Source: Variovorax sp. PAMC 28711
GTDB taxonomy: Bacteria > Pseudomonadota > Gammaproteobacteria > Burkholderiales > Burkholderiaceae_C
Length of the DNA stretch: 64,000 bases
Assembly: GCF_001577265.1 (NCBI RefSeq)
Contig: NZ_CP014517.1
Coordinates: forward strand, 3,384,501 to 3,448,500
Direction of reading: 5' to 3'
In this document: positions 19,607 through 29,178 of the stretch, piece by piece
Position numbering within the stretch: the stretch's first letter is position 1
Layout of the letters: each line of letters opens with the position of its first letter
The notes under the pieces: model-generated
What the model was told of the DNA's origin: nothing
Databases searched by the model: none
Seen by the model: the letters and a program-made list of their open reading frames with translations, nothing else
Program-made: the position numbers and the translations under genes

Positions 19607-21115
19607 TCAGCCGCGTGATCGGCGCAGCAGCCAGTCGAGTGTTTCGAACAGCGCCTCGCTGACCAGCGCCAGCGCCGCGGCCGGCAGGGCGCCGGCCAGC
19701 AGCAACGCACGGTCGTTGAGCGCGAGCCCGGTCACGATGCGCTCGCCATAACCCCCGGCGCCGATGAAGGCCGCGATGGTCGCGGTGCCGATCGCGATCG
19801 TCGCCGCGGTGCGCACACCGGCCAGCACCGTCGGCAACGCGAGCGGCAACAACACCAGCCGAAGGCTTTGCCCGCGCGTCATGCCGAGCGCGGTGCCGGC
19901 CTGGCGCACGCCCTGCGGCACTTCGGTCAATCCGGTCACGGTGTTGCGCATGATCGGCAGCAGCGAATAAAGCGTGAGCGCGATGAGCGCCGGCACGGTG
20001 CCGATCGCGCCGATCACCGAGATCAGCACGGCCAGCAACGCGAGCGAAGGCACGGTCTGCAAGAGGCCCGTCAGCCCGAGCACCACGGCGCGCAACCGCC
20101 CAAATGGGAACACGACGATGGCGAGCGGCACTGCGATCAGCAAGGCCAGTCCGACCGAGATGCCCACGAGCAGCAGATGCTGGCGCGTGAGGCGCCACAG
20201 GTCGGGGCCGAATAATTTCGCCGTGAAGCCACGCGCTGCGGTGTCGGCCTTGCCGCCGCCGAGGAAGTCGCGTGCGATGGTGTCGAAGCCCGCGCCCTGC
20301 AGTTCGGCGCGTGCGTTCATCGCGATCATCGCGCGCTCGTCGATGCGGCCGGCCAGTGATTCAATCGCTTTCCACGCTGCCGGGTAACGTGCCGGCACGT
20401 CGAGCCGATAGAGCACGACCGCGTCGTAGCGCGGAAAGAATCTGCGGTCGTCATCCAGCACCCGCAGGCCCAGGCTCTCGATTTTCGCGTCGGTCGTGTA
20501 GATGTCGATCACGTCGACCTGCCGGGCGCCGAGCGCGTCGTAGGCCAGGCCGTGGTCGAGGCCGGTCGGCGATTGCGGCAGGCCGTACTGCGAGGCCAGC
20601 CCTTTCCAGCCGTCGGCGCGGCCGAGGAATTCGTTGGAGAGGCCCAGCTTCAATGCCGGATGGCGCGCGAGGTCGCTCAGTGTGCGAATGCCAAGCCGGT
20701 CCGCCTCTGCGGCCTGCATCGCCAACGCATAGCCGTCGTTGAAACCGAAGGGCATGCCGATGCCCAGACCCACCGGCGCCAGCGCGGCACTCATCGCTTC
20801 GCGGGTCATGGGCTTGTCGCTCTTGAGGATCTCCAGCGCGATGGTGCCCGTGTATTCGGCGTACAGGTCGACGCCGCCCGAGCGCAATGCTTCATAGACG
20901 ATGGCCGTGTTGCCAAGGCCTTGCCTCACCACCGGCGGCGCCGCCAGATGCGGCGCCGCGCTTTGCGCCAGCACTTCGGCCAGGATGTACGACTCGGTGA
21001 AGCGCTTGGAGCCGATGCGCAGTGGCTGGCTATCAGACTGCGCTTGCACGTTGCTGCTCATCGTGAAGAAGCAGGCCAGGGCGGCAAGCCATAGGCGAAA
21101 GGTGTGACGCAGCAT
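19607..21115 (-). CDS. OpuF-type ABC osmolyte transporter: fused binding protein and permease
   Basis: 502 residues from ATG 21115. A signal peptide (MLRHTFRLWLAALACFFT, cleaved after VQA) is followed by a glycine betaine/choline-type binding domain, about 30-290, with IGSKRFTESYILAEVLAQ, DLYAEYTGTIALEIL and DVIDIYTTDAKI. The second half (about 300-500) is a BPD-type permease with several membrane segments and the coupling motif GLTEVPQGVRQAGTALGM. Fusion of binding protein and permease is known in OpuF/OsmF-like systems for quaternary amines. No ATPase gene is next to it, so the ATPase must lie elsewhere. It converges with the aldehyde dehydrogenase. Confidence 0.9.
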   Translation of the reverse strand: MLRHTFRLWLAALACFFTMSSNVQAQSDSQPLRIGSKRFTESYILAEVLAQSAAPHLAAPPVVRQGLGNTAIVYEALRSGGVDLYAEYTGTIALEILKSDKPMTREAMSAALAPVGLGIGMPFGFNDGYALAMQAAEADRLGIRTLSDLARHPALKLGLSNEFLGRADGWKGLASQYGLPQSPTGLDHGLAYDALGARQVDVIDIYTTDAKIESLGLRVLDDDRRFFPRYDAVVLYRLDVPARYPAAWKAIESLAGRIDERAMIAMNARAELQGAGFDTIARDFLGGGKADTAARGFTAKLFGPDLWRLTRQHLLLVGISVGLALLIAVPLAIVVFPFGRLRAVVLGLTGLLQTVPSLALLAVLISVIGAIGTVPALIALTLYSLLPIMRNTVTGLTEVPQGVRQAGTALGMTRGQSLRLVLLPLALPTVLAGVRTAATIAIGTATIAAFIGAGGYGERIVTGLALNDRALLLAGALPAAALALVSEALFETLDWLLRRSRG

Positions 21116-21206
21116 CGGCGCAGTGTATCGGCGCGCCGCTTTCCTACAGGTGTTCGTGCGCGCTGCCGATGACAGGCCGCGTGCCTTGCCGCACAGTGCG
21201 GCGCAT

Positions 21207-22316
21207 ATGAAGAAAAAAACGCCGACGCCTCCCGTGACCGCGACCCTGGGCTTGCACGGTGCGACCGACTTGCCCTCGGTCATCGTCGAAAGCTACAACC
21301 TCGAAGTGCGGGACGAAGACGGATTCGTCGGCGACCGCGCAAGCCAGACGGCGTTTCGCAAACTGCTCGATGCATGGCGCAAGCGTCGCAGCAACCGCAC
21401 GAAGAGCCGGCGCCTCAATCGCGAAAACGCCGACCCGCTCGGCCACATCCATTCGGCCGACCTCACCAAGCGCGAGATCGACGAGGCGCTTCAGCAGAAG
21501 CGCGCGACCGAGTTGACCGATGCGGTGCACGGCGCCATCGAGGAATTCGCGGGCGAACTCGGCGACGTCATCAAGCGCTTTTCGCGCCAGAAGGCGTGGA
21601 AGGGCGTGGAGCGCATCGTGATCGGGGGTGGTTTTCCGGAAAGCGATGTGGGTGAACGTGCGATCCTGCAAGCGGCCGTGATGCTGGATGCCGACGCGGT
21701 GCCGATCGGCCTCGCGCGGTTGCGGCACCAGGTCGACGACGGCGGGCTGATCGGCTGGGTGCACCTCGCGCCGCCGCGCATGGTGACTGACTACGATGCG
21801 ATCCTCGCACTCGACATCGGCGGCACCAACGTGCGCTGCGGCATCGTGAAGCCGCGGCACAAGAAGGCGGCAGATCTGTCGCACGCCAAGGTCGTCAAGC
21901 GCATCAAGTGGCGGCACGCCGATGACAACCCCAAGCAGCACGAACTGATCGACGGCCTCGTCGACATGCTGAACGAGATGGTCAAGTACAGCGAGAGGAA
22001 AGGCATCCGGCTGGCGCCCTTCATCGGCATCGGGTGCCCGGGCGTCATTCGCGCCGATGGTTCGATCGCGCGCGGCGCGCAAAACCTGCCGGGCAACTGG
22101 GAGCGCGACACTTTCCACCTGCCCACCTCGCTGTGCGAACGCATCCCGTTCATCAACGACGAACCGACCGAAGCGCTGATGCACAACGACGGCGTGGTGC
22201 AGGGCTTGAGCGAACTGCCTTTCATGCAGGACGTGAAGCGCTGGGCGGTGTTGACCATCGGCACTGGTCTCGGCAACGCGAGCTACCACAACAAGAAGCC
22301 GAAGCGCGCCGGCTGA
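21207..22316 (+). CDS. ROK-family sugar kinase-like protein with N-terminal extension
   Basis: 369 residues from ATG 21207. The C-terminal part has the ROK/actin-fold elements: the phosphate-1 loop ILALDIGGTNVRCGIV, GIGCPGVIRADGSIARGAQNLPGNW, the active-site Asp in IPFINDEPTEAL and TIGTGLGNASY. The zinc-binding cysteine cluster typical of many ROK proteins is not seen. About 200 residues precede the kinase core; the first 80 are very basic (AWRKRRSNRTKSRRLNREN) and a second part has VERIVIGGGFPESDVGERAIL. That is much longer than normal. Probably a glucokinase-like enzyme of unknown substrate. Convergent with the cardiolipin synthase gene. Confidence 0.75.
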   Translation: MKKKTPTPPVTATLGLHGATDLPSVIVESYNLEVRDEDGFVGDRASQTAFRKLLDAWRKRRSNRTKSRRLNRENADPLGHIHSADLTKREIDEALQQKRATELTDAVHGAIEEFAGELGDVIKRFSRQKAWKGVERIVIGGGFPESDVGERAILQAAVMLDADAVPIGLARLRHQVDDGGLIGWVHLAPPRMVTDYDAILALDIGGTNVRCGIVKPRHKKAADLSHAKVVKRIKWRHADDNPKQHELIDGLVDMLNEMVKYSERKGIRLAPFIGIGCPGVIRADGSIARGAQNLPGNWERDTFHLPTSLCERIPFINDEPTEALMHNDGVVQGLSELPFMQDVKRWAVLTIGTGLGNASYHNKKPKRAG

Positions 22317-22325
22317 ACGGGCGCG

Positions 22326-23711
22326 CTACAGCTGGAACGCGATGGTGAGCAGCAGGCCCTCGGCCACGTCGCGCAGGATGCCCGGGCGCCGCGCACGGTA
22401 GGTGTCGCCAGCCGACGCGGTGGTCTCGATCCACTGCGCGAGCCAGTCGATGTCGTGGCTGCCGTAGAACACGACGGCGGCCTCGTGGTTGAGCAGCAGG
22501 CTGCGCAAGTCAAGGTTGATGGAGCCGCACATTGCAAGGTCTTCATCCATCACCACGGCCTTGGCATGCGCCATGAAGGGCAGCATGCGGAAGGTGACGC
22601 CTGCCCGCGCGAGGTCGCGCATCGCGCGCGTGCGCACGAAGTCGGTCAGCCGATGGTTGGAGCGCGCGGGGATCGCGATGGTCACCTGGACGCCGCGGCG
22701 CGCCGCAAGCCGCAGCGCGTTACGCAAGCCGTCGTCGGGCACGAAGTACGGCGTGATCGCCAGGATGCGGTGCTCGGCGCGAAAGCAGGCGTCGATCAGC
22801 AGCGCATGCGCGGTGTCTTCGGTCTGGTCGGGCCCGCTCGGCAGGAACTGCGCCAGCGCGCCGGCGTCGGCGTCCGTTGGCCGCGCATCGGCGAGCGCCA
22901 TTAGGCGCGGCTTGCTGCGCCGCACCGACGCCCAGTCGAGCTCGAACTGACGCGCTGCCGCGGCCGCGACGCCGCCCTGGAGGTCGAAGGACAGGTCTTT
23001 CCAAGGGACCGGATGCTCGGCGTTGCCATTGAAATATTCACCGGCCAGGTTGCGACCGCCGCTCCACAGCCAGCGGTCGTCGGCGATCGTGAGCTTGCGG
23101 TGATTGCGCAGATTGCGGGGGCCGATCCGCCGCAGGCTGAAGAAGGGACGGAACACCACGACCTCGCCACCCGCGGCGCGCAGCGCATCGAAATGCTTGC
23201 GTGGCAACGAGAGCGCGCCGAAGCCGTCGAGTAGCACGCGCACCTGGATGCCTTCGTGGGCGCGCTGCGCGAGGCGCGCCAGCACGTCCTGCCCGAAGGC
23301 GTCGTTGCCGATGATGAAGGTGCAGATGTCGAGGCGCTGTTGTGCACCGGCGATGACTTGCAGCAGCGCGTCGCGCGCGGCCTCGCCGTCGGCGTGCATG
23401 CGCACGGTGCAGCGGCTGGGCGCGGCGAGGCCGAGGCTCTCGATGAGGTCGGCCGCCCAGTGGCCGAGCGGCACCGACCGCGGCGGACGCGGCAAGCCGT
23501 CGGGCCGCAACTTGCGCTGGCCGAAGAGCAGGTACATCGGCAGCGTGAGGTAAGGAATCAGCGCGAGGCCCATCACCCAGGCGATGGCGGTGGCGGGCGC
23601 GCGCTGTTCGCGCCGCACGCGCGTGCTCAGCACATAGACCAGCAGCGCGAAGGTGACGACCAGGAAGTGCTGGGACGGTGACGGCAGCCAGTTGGCAAAC
23701 AGATGCGGCAT
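22326..23711 (-). CDS. cls: Cardiolipin synthase (phospholipase D family)
   Basis: 461 residues. Two N-terminal membrane segments (FLVVTFALLVYVLST and IAWVMGLALIPYLTLPMYLLFG) anchor it to the inner membrane. Two phospholipase D motifs are present: NHRKLTIADDRWLWSGGRN near residue 220 and MAHAKAVVMDEDLAMCGSINLD near 395, each with the H-x-K-x4-D core. It condenses phosphatidylglycerol to cardiolipin. The gene stands alone between a convergent ROK gene and a MetE-like gene on the same strand. It is about 20 residues shorter than E. coli ClsA but complete. Confidence 0.93.
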   Translation of the reverse strand: MPHLFANWLPSPSQHFLVVTFALLVYVLSTRVRREQRAPATAIAWVMGLALIPYLTLPMYLLFGQRKLRPDGLPRPPRSVPLGHWAADLIESLGLAAPSRCTVRMHADGEAARDALLQVIAGAQQRLDICTFIIGNDAFGQDVLARLAQRAHEGIQVRVLLDGFGALSLPRKHFDALRAAGGEVVVFRPFFSLRRIGPRNLRNHRKLTIADDRWLWSGGRNLAGEYFNGNAEHPVPWKDLSFDLQGGVAAAAARQFELDWASVRRSKPRLMALADARPTDADAGALAQFLPSGPDQTEDTAHALLIDACFRAEHRILAITPYFVPDDGLRNALRLAARRGVQVTIAIPARSNHRLTDFVRTRAMRDLARAGVTFRMLPFMAHAKAVVMDEDLAMCGSINLDLRSLLLNHEAAVVFYGSHDIDWLAQWIETTASAGDTYRARRPGILRDVAEGLLLTIAFQL

Positions 23712-23732
23712 GGCGCCGATGGTCCCACACGC

Positions 23733-24854
23733 TCAGGCGCTGCCCCACACCTCCTGCGCGGTTTCGATCACGAGGCGCAGCTTGGCGCGCTGCGCTTCGA
23801 CGGCGATGTTGTTGCCGTGCACGGTGCTGGAGAAGCCGCATTGCGGCGACAGCGCGAGCTGCTCCATCGGGGCGTACTTGGCGGCGTCGTCGATGCGGCG
23901 CTTGAGCTCGTCCTTGTCTTCCATCTGGCCGAACTTGGTGGTCACCAGGCCGAGCACCACGGTCTTGCCCTTGGGCAGGTAGCGCAGTGGCTTGAAGTCG
24001 CCGGAACGCGCGTCGTCGTACTCCATGAAGTAAGCGTCGAGGTCCATCTCCTGCAGCAGCGCTTCGGCGACGGGCTCGTAGTTGCCGGCCGCGGCGTGCG
24101 TGCTCTTGAAGTTGCCGCGGCACAGGTGCATCGCGAGCAGCATGCCGGGCGGCTTCTGCGCGACCACCTTGTTGATGAAGGTGGCGTAGCGATGCGGCAG
24201 TTCGTTCGGGTCGTCGCCGCGCTGGCGGGCGGCTTCGCGCATGTGCTCGTCGCACAGGTAGGCGAGGTTGGTGTCGTCCATCTGCACGTAGGTACAGCCG
24301 GCCGCAGCGAGCGAGCGCAGCTCGTCGCCGTAGGCCTTGGCCACGTCGTCGTAGAACACCGGATCGAGCTCCGGGTAGGCCGCCTTGCTGATGCCTGCCC
24401 GGCCGCCGCGAAAGTGCAGCATGGTGGGCGACGGGATCGTCACCTTGGGCGTGTTGCCGGCTGCGACCTGGCTTTTCAGGTATTCGAAATCGGCGAGCTG
24501 GATGTTCGTGGTGTGCGTCACCTTGTCGATCACACGCATCACCGGCGGTGCCAGCTCTTCGGTGCCGTCGGGCTTGCGGATCAGCACCGGAATGTCGGTC
24601 TTCACGCCACCGAGCTGCGCCAGAAAGTCGATGTGGAAGTAGGTGCGGCGGAACTCGCCGTCGGTGATGCTCTTCAAGCCGACGTCCTGCTGGAACTTGA
24701 CGATCTCGGTGATGGCCTTGTCTTCGACGGCGCGAAGCTGCTCCGGTGTGATCTCGCGTTTGGCCAGCTGCTCGCGTGCATCGAGCAGGTATTTGGGGCG
24801 CAGGAAACTGCCGACGTGATCGAAATGGGCCGGCAGGTGGGCGTGCTGTGACAT
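23733..24854 (-). CDS. MetE-like (YxjH-type) methyltransferase, cobalamin-independent
   Basis: 373 residues from ATG 24854. It corresponds to the C-terminal catalytic barrel of cobalamin-independent methionine synthase without its N-terminal half. The zinc ligands are visible: His and Cys in [13 protein letters not shown], Glu in [14 protein letters not shown] and Cys in [24 protein letters not shown] and [14 protein letters not shown] are typical of the YxjG/YxjH group. These enzymes move a methyl group to homocysteine or related thiols; the donor is not known for most. It is transcribed away from vanA with only 147 bases between, so the two may share regulation. Confidence 0.88.
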   Translation of the reverse strand: MSQHAHLPAHFDHVGSFLRPKYLLDAREQLAKREITPEQLRAVEDKAITEIVKFQQDVGLKSITDGEFRRTYFHIDFLAQLGGVKTDIPVLIRKPDGTEELAPPVMRVIDKVTHTTNIQLADFEYLKSQVAAGNTPKVTIPSPTMLHFRGGRAGISKAAYPELDPVFYDDVAKAYGDELRSLAAAGCTYVQMDDTNLAYLCDEHMREAARQRGDDPNELPHRYATFINKVVAQKPPGMLLAMHLCRGNFKSTHAAAGNYEPVAEALLQEMDLDAYFMEYDDARSGDFKPLRYLPKGKTVVLGLVTTKFGQMEDKDELKRRIDDAAKYAPMEQLALSPQCGFSSTVHGNNIAVEAQRAKLRLVIETAQEVWGSA

Positions 24855-24981
24855 GGGGTCTCCGTAGCGAATTGAGAGAAGGAAGCGCACGATCGTAGCG
24901 GCTTGCGAACTCGTGACGCTGGATACATGCGAATCAGTGTTTACCCTGCTATTGGCGGTTTTCCCTGGATTTCGGTGCATC

Positions 24982-24993
24982 AATGTATACATT
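24982..24993. promoter_or_regulatory. Perfect palindrome upstream of vanA, probable VanR operator
   Basis: AATGTATACATT is a perfect 12-bp palindrome ending 9 bases before the vanA ATG. TGTATACA cores are typical operators for FCD-type GntR regulators, and a GntR gene (vanR) is the second gene of this operon. Its position over the start region fits repression. Confidence 0.75.
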
Positions 24994-25001
24994 CCGTATC
25001 C

Positions 25002-26114
25002 ATGAATACCTCTCCCAGCTTTCCCCTGAACGCCTGGTACGCGGCGGCCTACGACGTCGAAGTGAAGCACGCCCTGTTGCCCCGCACCGTGTGCAACCAG
25101 AAGCTGGTGCTCTACCGGCAGACGAACGGCCAGGTCGCTGCGCTGGAAGACGCGTGCTGGCATCGCCTGATGCCGCTGTCCATGGGGCGGCTCGAGGGCG
25201 ACGAGGTGGTCTGCGGCTATCACGGCCTGGTCTACAACGCGCAGGGCCGTTGCACCTTCATGCCGAGCCAGGAGACGCTGAACCCGTCGGCCTGCGTGCG
25301 CAGTTATCCGGTCGTGGAGAAGCACCGCTTCGTCTGGATCTGGCCGGGTGATCCGGCCAAGGCCGACCCGGCGCTGGTGCCCGACATGCACTGGAACGAC
25401 GATCCGGCCTGGGCCGGCGACGGCAAGATGATCCGGGTGGCGTGCGACTACCGGCTGGTGGTCGACAACCTGATGGACCTCACGCACGAAGCCTTCGTGC
25501 ACGGCTCGTCGATCGGCAATCGCGAGGTGGCCGAGGCGCCTTTCGTCGCGACCCACGGCGACCGCTCGGCCACCGTCACGCGCTGGATGGAGAACATCGA
25601 CGCGCCGCCGTTCTGGGCCGCGCAGATCCGCCACGGCCACGGCTACCGCGGCAAGGTCGACCGTTGGCAGATCATCCGTTTCGAGGGACCGTGCACCGTG
25701 AACATCGACGTCGGCGTGGCCGAGGCGGGCAGCGGTGCCGTGCCGAAGGCCGACGGCGACAAGGGCGACCGCAGCCGCGGCGTCAACGGCTTCGTGCTCA
25801 ACACGATCACGCCCGAGACCGACAAGACCTGCCTCTATTTCTGGGCCTTTGCGCGAAACTACTGCATCGGCGAGCAGCGGCTCACGCACGAACTGCGCGA
25901 GGGCGTGGCGACCATCTTCCGCGAAGACGAACATGTGCTCGAAGCGCAGCAGCGCGCCATCGACGAACGGCCCGACTACGCCTTCTACAACCTCAACATC
26001 GACGCCGGCGCAATGTGGGCGCGGCGCCTGATCGACCGCATGGTCGAGCGCGAGCAACCGCGCCGGCCGACCATCCCGATCCGGCCCGCCGAAACGACGG
26101 AGACCGCGCGGTGA
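25002..26114 (+). CDS. vanA: Vanillate O-demethylase, Rieske oxygenase subunit
   Basis: 370 residues from ATG 25002. The N-terminal Rieske domain has its cluster ligands in [10 protein letters not shown] (Cys 52, His 54) and VCGYHGLVY (Cys 71, His 74). The catalytic domain has [19 protein letters not shown], which contains the mononuclear-iron histidines and bridging Asp. VanA removes the methyl group of vanillate as formaldehyde, giving protocatechuate. It is followed with a 4-base overlap by vanR and then by vanB, its reductase. Substrate assignment follows from the complete vanARB set; related methoxybenzoates are possible. Confidence 0.9.
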   Translation: MNTSPSFPLNAWYAAAYDVEVKHALLPRTVCNQKLVLYRQTNGQVAALEDACWHRLMPLSMGRLEGDEVVCGYHGLVYNAQGRCTFMPSQETLNPSACVRSYPVVEKHRFVWIWPGDPAKADPALVPDMHWNDDPAWAGDGKMIRVACDYRLVVDNLMDLTHEAFVHGSSIGNREVAEAPFVATHGDRSATVTRWMENIDAPPFWAAQIRHGHGYRGKVDRWQIIRFEGPCTVNIDVGVAEAGSGAVPKADGDKGDRSRGVNGFVLNTITPETDKTCLYFWAFARNYCIGEQRLTHELREGVATIFREDEHVLEAQQRAIDERPDYAFYNLNIDAGAMWARRLIDRMVEREQPRRPTIPIRPAETTETAR

Positions 26115-26878
26115 GTACGGTCGCGAGCTTCGCCGTCCACGACGCGGTCGACGCTGGCACCTCGCAGGCGGTGAAAGCGCAACTGCGGCTGCGCGAAATG
26201 GTGCTGGCCGGCGAGCTGCCGGGTGGCACGCGCATCGCCGAGGTCGCGATGTCCGAGTTGCTCGGCGTGTCGCGCACGCCGGTGCGTTCGGCCCTCATGC
26301 GGCTCGAGCAGGAAGGCTTGCTCGAGAGCCTGCCGAACGGCGGCTATGCGGTGCGCACGTTTTCCGAACGCGACGTGTCGGATTCGATCGAGCTGCGTGG
26401 CACCCTCGAAGGGCTGGCGGCGCGGCTGGCCGCCGAACGCGGGGCGCCGCCGGTGGTGCTGCGCGAAGCCCGCGCCTGCCTGCAGCGCATCGACGCGCTG
26501 CTGCGCGAGCCGGCGCTCGACGACACGGCCTTTTCGCGCTACGTCGATTTCAACGCGCGCTTCCACGCGCTGCTGTCGGAACTGTCGGGCAGCCCGGTGA
26601 TCGCGCAGCAGCTGGAGCGCATCACCAACCTGCCCTTCGCGTCGCCGTCGGGCTTCGTCGTGGTGCAGGCCAACTCGCCGGCCGCGCGCGACATGCTGCT
26701 GATCGCGCAAGACCAGCACCGGCAGGTGCTCGATGCGATCGAGAGCCGCGAAGGCTCGCGCGCCGAGGCGCTGATGCGCGAGCACAGCCGCCTGGCGCAA
26801 CGCAATCTGCGCGAGGCACTGCATGGCGCGCAGGGCCATCCGCTCCCTGGTGTTCAACTGATCCGCCGCCGCAGCTGA
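26111..26878 (+). CDS. vanR: VanR, GntR-family (FCD) repressor of the vanillate operon
   Basis: 255 residues starting at a GTG that overlaps the vanA stop (GTGA). The winged helix has [43 protein letters not shown] and NGGYAVRTF. The FCD domain carries [20 protein letters not shown], then [22 protein letters not shown] and the [10 protein letters not shown] end. It is translated with vanA, giving autoregulation if it binds the palindrome before vanA. In characterised members vanillate releases the repressor. The position between oxygenase and reductase genes is a common vanA-R-B order in this group. Confidence 0.88.
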   Translation: MSTVASFAVHDAVDAGTSQAVKAQLRLREMVLAGELPGGTRIAEVAMSELLGVSRTPVRSALMRLEQEGLLESLPNGGYAVRTFSERDVSDSIELRGTLEGLAARLAAERGAPPVVLREARACLQRIDALLREPALDDTAFSRYVDFNARFHALLSELSGSPVIAQQLERITNLPFASPSGFVVVQANSPAARDMLLIAQDQHRQVLDAIESREGSRAEALMREHSRLAQRNLREALHGAQGHPLPGVQLIRRRS

Positions 26879-26892
26879 CGACGGCCTCCAAC

Positions 26893-27879
26893 ATGAAGAA
26901 TTCCACGCATTGGCGCGCCGCGCGCGTCGAGTCGCTGCGCGACATCACCCCCACGGTGCGCGAGTTCACGCTGCGTCCGCAGGACGCCCACGACATCTCG
27001 GCCGACTGGTCGCCCGGCAGCCACATCGAGGTCGAACTGCTGCGCGACGGCCGGCCGATCAAGCGCTCCTATTCGCTCGTCGGCCAGCCCGACGGCGAGT
27101 GCTTTCGCGTCGCGGTCAAGCGGCTCGATGCGGGGCAGGGCGGCTCACGTGCGATGTGGCAGCTCGCGGTCGGCGACCGGCTGCAGGTGAACGGGCCGCG
27201 CAACCACTTCGGGCTCGACCTGAACGCGCCGGCCTACCTGCTGGTGGCAGGCGGCATCGGCATCACGCCGATGCTGCACATGGCGCAGCATCTGCAGGCC
27301 CGCACCGGGCGTGCGCCGCTGCGCATGGTGTACGGCGCACACGAAGCCGCCGAGGTCGCGTACCGGCCCTTGCTGCGCGAACTGCTCGGCGCTGCGTTCG
27401 CTGAATTCGTGGCGTCGGAGGGGCGACACATCGACATCGCCGCCGAGATCGCCGCCCTGCCGCCGCGCGGCCAGATGTACGTCTGCGGCCCGGTGCCGAT
27501 GCTCGACGCGGTGCGCCGGCAATGGGCGGCATCGGGCCGGCCGGTGGCCGACCTGCGCTACGAAACCTTCGGCAGCAGCGGACGCTTCGCACCGCAACCG
27601 TTTCGCGTCGAAGTGCCGCGGCAGCGCATCGACATCGTGGTGCCGGCCGACAGCAGCCTGATGGATGCGTTGCACGCGGTCGGCGTGCAGACGCTGCACG
27701 ACTGCAAGCGCGGCGAGTGCGGCCTGTGCGCGGTCGACGTGCTGGCGCTCGACGGCGAGATCGATCACCGCGACGTGTTCCTGAGCGAGCACGAGAAGGC
27801 CGGCAACCAGCGCATCTGCACCTGCGTGTCGCGCGTGGTCGGCTCGATCTCAATCGACTCGGCGTACCGGCCTGACTGA
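26893..27879 (+). CDS. vanB: Vanillate O-demethylase reductase subunit
   Basis: 328 residues. FMN domain at about 10-110 with PGSHIEVEL and KRSYSLVGQPD; NAD domain at about 110-225 with LVAGGIGITPMLHMAQ and MYVCGPVPMLDAV. The C-terminal plant-type 2Fe-2S ferredoxin domain has HDCKRGECGLCAVDVL and a fourth cysteine in RICTCVSR. It passes electrons from NAD(P)H through FMN and 2Fe-2S to the VanA Rieske centre. It lies 14 bases after vanR. Full length and all cofactor ligands intact. Confidence 0.93.
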   Translation: MKNSTHWRAARVESLRDITPTVREFTLRPQDAHDISADWSPGSHIEVELLRDGRPIKRSYSLVGQPDGECFRVAVKRLDAGQGGSRAMWQLAVGDRLQVNGPRNHFGLDLNAPAYLLVAGGIGITPMLHMAQHLQARTGRAPLRMVYGAHEAAEVAYRPLLRELLGAAFAEFVASEGRHIDIAAEIAALPPRGQMYVCGPVPMLDAVRRQWAASGRPVADLRYETFGSSGRFAPQPFRVEVPRQRIDIVVPADSSLMDALHAVGVQTLHDCKRGECGLCAVDVLALDGEIDHRDVFLSEHEKAGNQRICTCVSRVVGSISIDSAYRPD

Positions 27880-27895
27880 ATTATTTTGAACAATA

Positions 27896-27910
27896 GTTCG
27901 CATAGCGAAC
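27896..27910. promoter_or_regulatory. IclR-type operator candidate upstream of the ABC importer
   Basis: GTTCGCATAGCGAAC: perfect 6-bp arms around a 3-bp spacer, about 90 bases before the binding-protein ATG. GTTCG-N5-CGAAC is the usual form of operators of IclR-family regulators of aromatic-acid genes (PcaR, PobR type). No IclR gene is in the window. Confidence 0.65.
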
Positions 27911-28001
27911 AGATTGGGTGTTTACCATGAGCGCCGATGCGCGACCTTTGCGGACAATCGTTTCAGTCGCGCGCCCGCGCTCCATTTCTCAAGGAAAAAC
28001 C

Positions 28002-29174
28002 ATGCATCGTCGCCACTTCGGCAAAGCCGCGAGCCTCGTCGCGCTCGCGCTGGCCCTGCCGGCCGCCCACGCCCAGAGCAACACCTTCAAGATCGGCCTG
28101 ATCCTGCCGATGACGGGCCAGTCGGCCTCGACGGGGCGCCAGATCGAAGCGGCGGCGAAGCTCTACATGGCGCAGAACGGCGACACGGTGGCCGGCAAGA
28201 AGGTCGAGCTGATCGTCAAGGACGACACCGGCCTGCCCGACGTCACCAAGCGCCTGGCGCAGGAACTGATCGTCAACGATAAGGTCAACGTGCTTGCCGG
28301 CTTCGGCCTCACGCCGCTCGCGCTGGCCGTGGCACCGATCGCCACGCAATCGAAAACGCCGCAGGTCGTGATGGCCGCCGCCACGTCGAGCATCACCGAA
28401 GCCTCGCCGTACATCGTGCGTTCGGGCTTCACGCTGCCGCAGGTGTCGGTGCCGATGGGCGACTGGGCGCCGAAGAACGGCATCAAGACCGTGGTGACGC
28501 TGGTGGCCGACTACGGGCCGGGCAACGACGCCGAGAAGTTCTTCAGCGAGCGCTTCCAGCTGAACGGTGGCAAGGTCATTGACAAGCTGCGCGTGCCCCT
28601 GCGCAACCCCGATTTCGCACCTTTTCTGCAGAAGGTGCGCGATGCCAAGCCCGACGCGCTGTTCGTCTTCGTGCCCTCGGGCGCGGGTGCCGCGGTCATG
28701 AAGCAGTTTCTGGAGCGCGGCATGGACAAGGCCGGCATCAGGTTCATCGCGACCGGCGATGTGACCGATGACGACCAGCTCAACGACATGGGCGACGGCG
28801 CGCTCGGCGTGGTCACTTCGCACCACTACTCGGCCGCACACCCGTCGGCGATGAACAAGAAGTTCGTCGAGGCCTTCCAGAAGGCCAATCCGAAGATGCG
28901 CCCGAACTTCATGGCGATCGGCGGCTACGACGGCATGCGAGTGATCTACGAAGCGCTCAAGACCAGCAAGGGCCAGGGCGGCGGCGATGCGCTGCTGGCC
29001 GCGATGAAAGGCCAGGTCTTCGAGAGCCCGCGCGGCCAGGTGCTGATCGATGCGCAAACACGCGACATCGTGCAGGACGTGTACCTGCGCAAGGTCGAGA
29101 AGAAGGACGGCCAGCTGTACAACGTCGAGTTCGACGTGATCAAGGCCGTCAAGGACCCCGGCAAAGCCAAGTGA
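28002..29174 (+). CDS. Branched-chain-type ABC transporter, substrate-binding protein
   Basis: 390 residues from ATG 28002 with AAGGA upstream. Signal peptide MHRRHFGKAASLVALALALPAAHAQ cleaves near residue 25. The mature part is a Leu/Ile/Val-binding (type I periplasmic) fold: FKIGLILPMTGQSASTGRQIEAA, GFGLTPLALAVAPIA and AVMKQFLERGMDKAGIRFIATGD. In this group such proteins often bind aromatic acids rather than amino acids. The gene follows vanB by 122 bases, with an IclR-type operator between, so it begins its own operon. Substrate unproven; a plant phenolic acid is plausible from context. Confidence 0.9.
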   Translation: MHRRHFGKAASLVALALALPAAHAQSNTFKIGLILPMTGQSASTGRQIEAAAKLYMAQNGDTVAGKKVELIVKDDTGLPDVTKRLAQELIVNDKVNVLAGFGLTPLALAVAPIATQSKTPQVVMAAATSSITEASPYIVRSGFTLPQVSVPMGDWAPKNGIKTVVTLVADYGPGNDAEKFFSERFQLNGGKVIDKLRVPLRNPDFAPFLQKVRDAKPDALFVFVPSGAGAAVMKQFLERGMDKAGIRFIATGDVTDDDQLNDMGDGALGVVTSHHYSAAHPSAMNKKFVEAFQKANPKMRPNFMAIGGYDGMRVIYEALKTSKGQGGGDALLAAMKGQVFESPRGQVLIDAQTRDIVQDVYLRKVEKKDGQLYNVEFDVIKAVKDPGKAK

Positions 29175-29178
29175 TCGC

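Noticed and set aside
15817..20198. Two long minus-strand open frames (641 and 863 codons) across the kdgD operon
   Set aside because: Antisense shadows of TctC, kdgD and the dehydrogenase genes; part of the longer one is simply the wrong frame of the OpuF gene.
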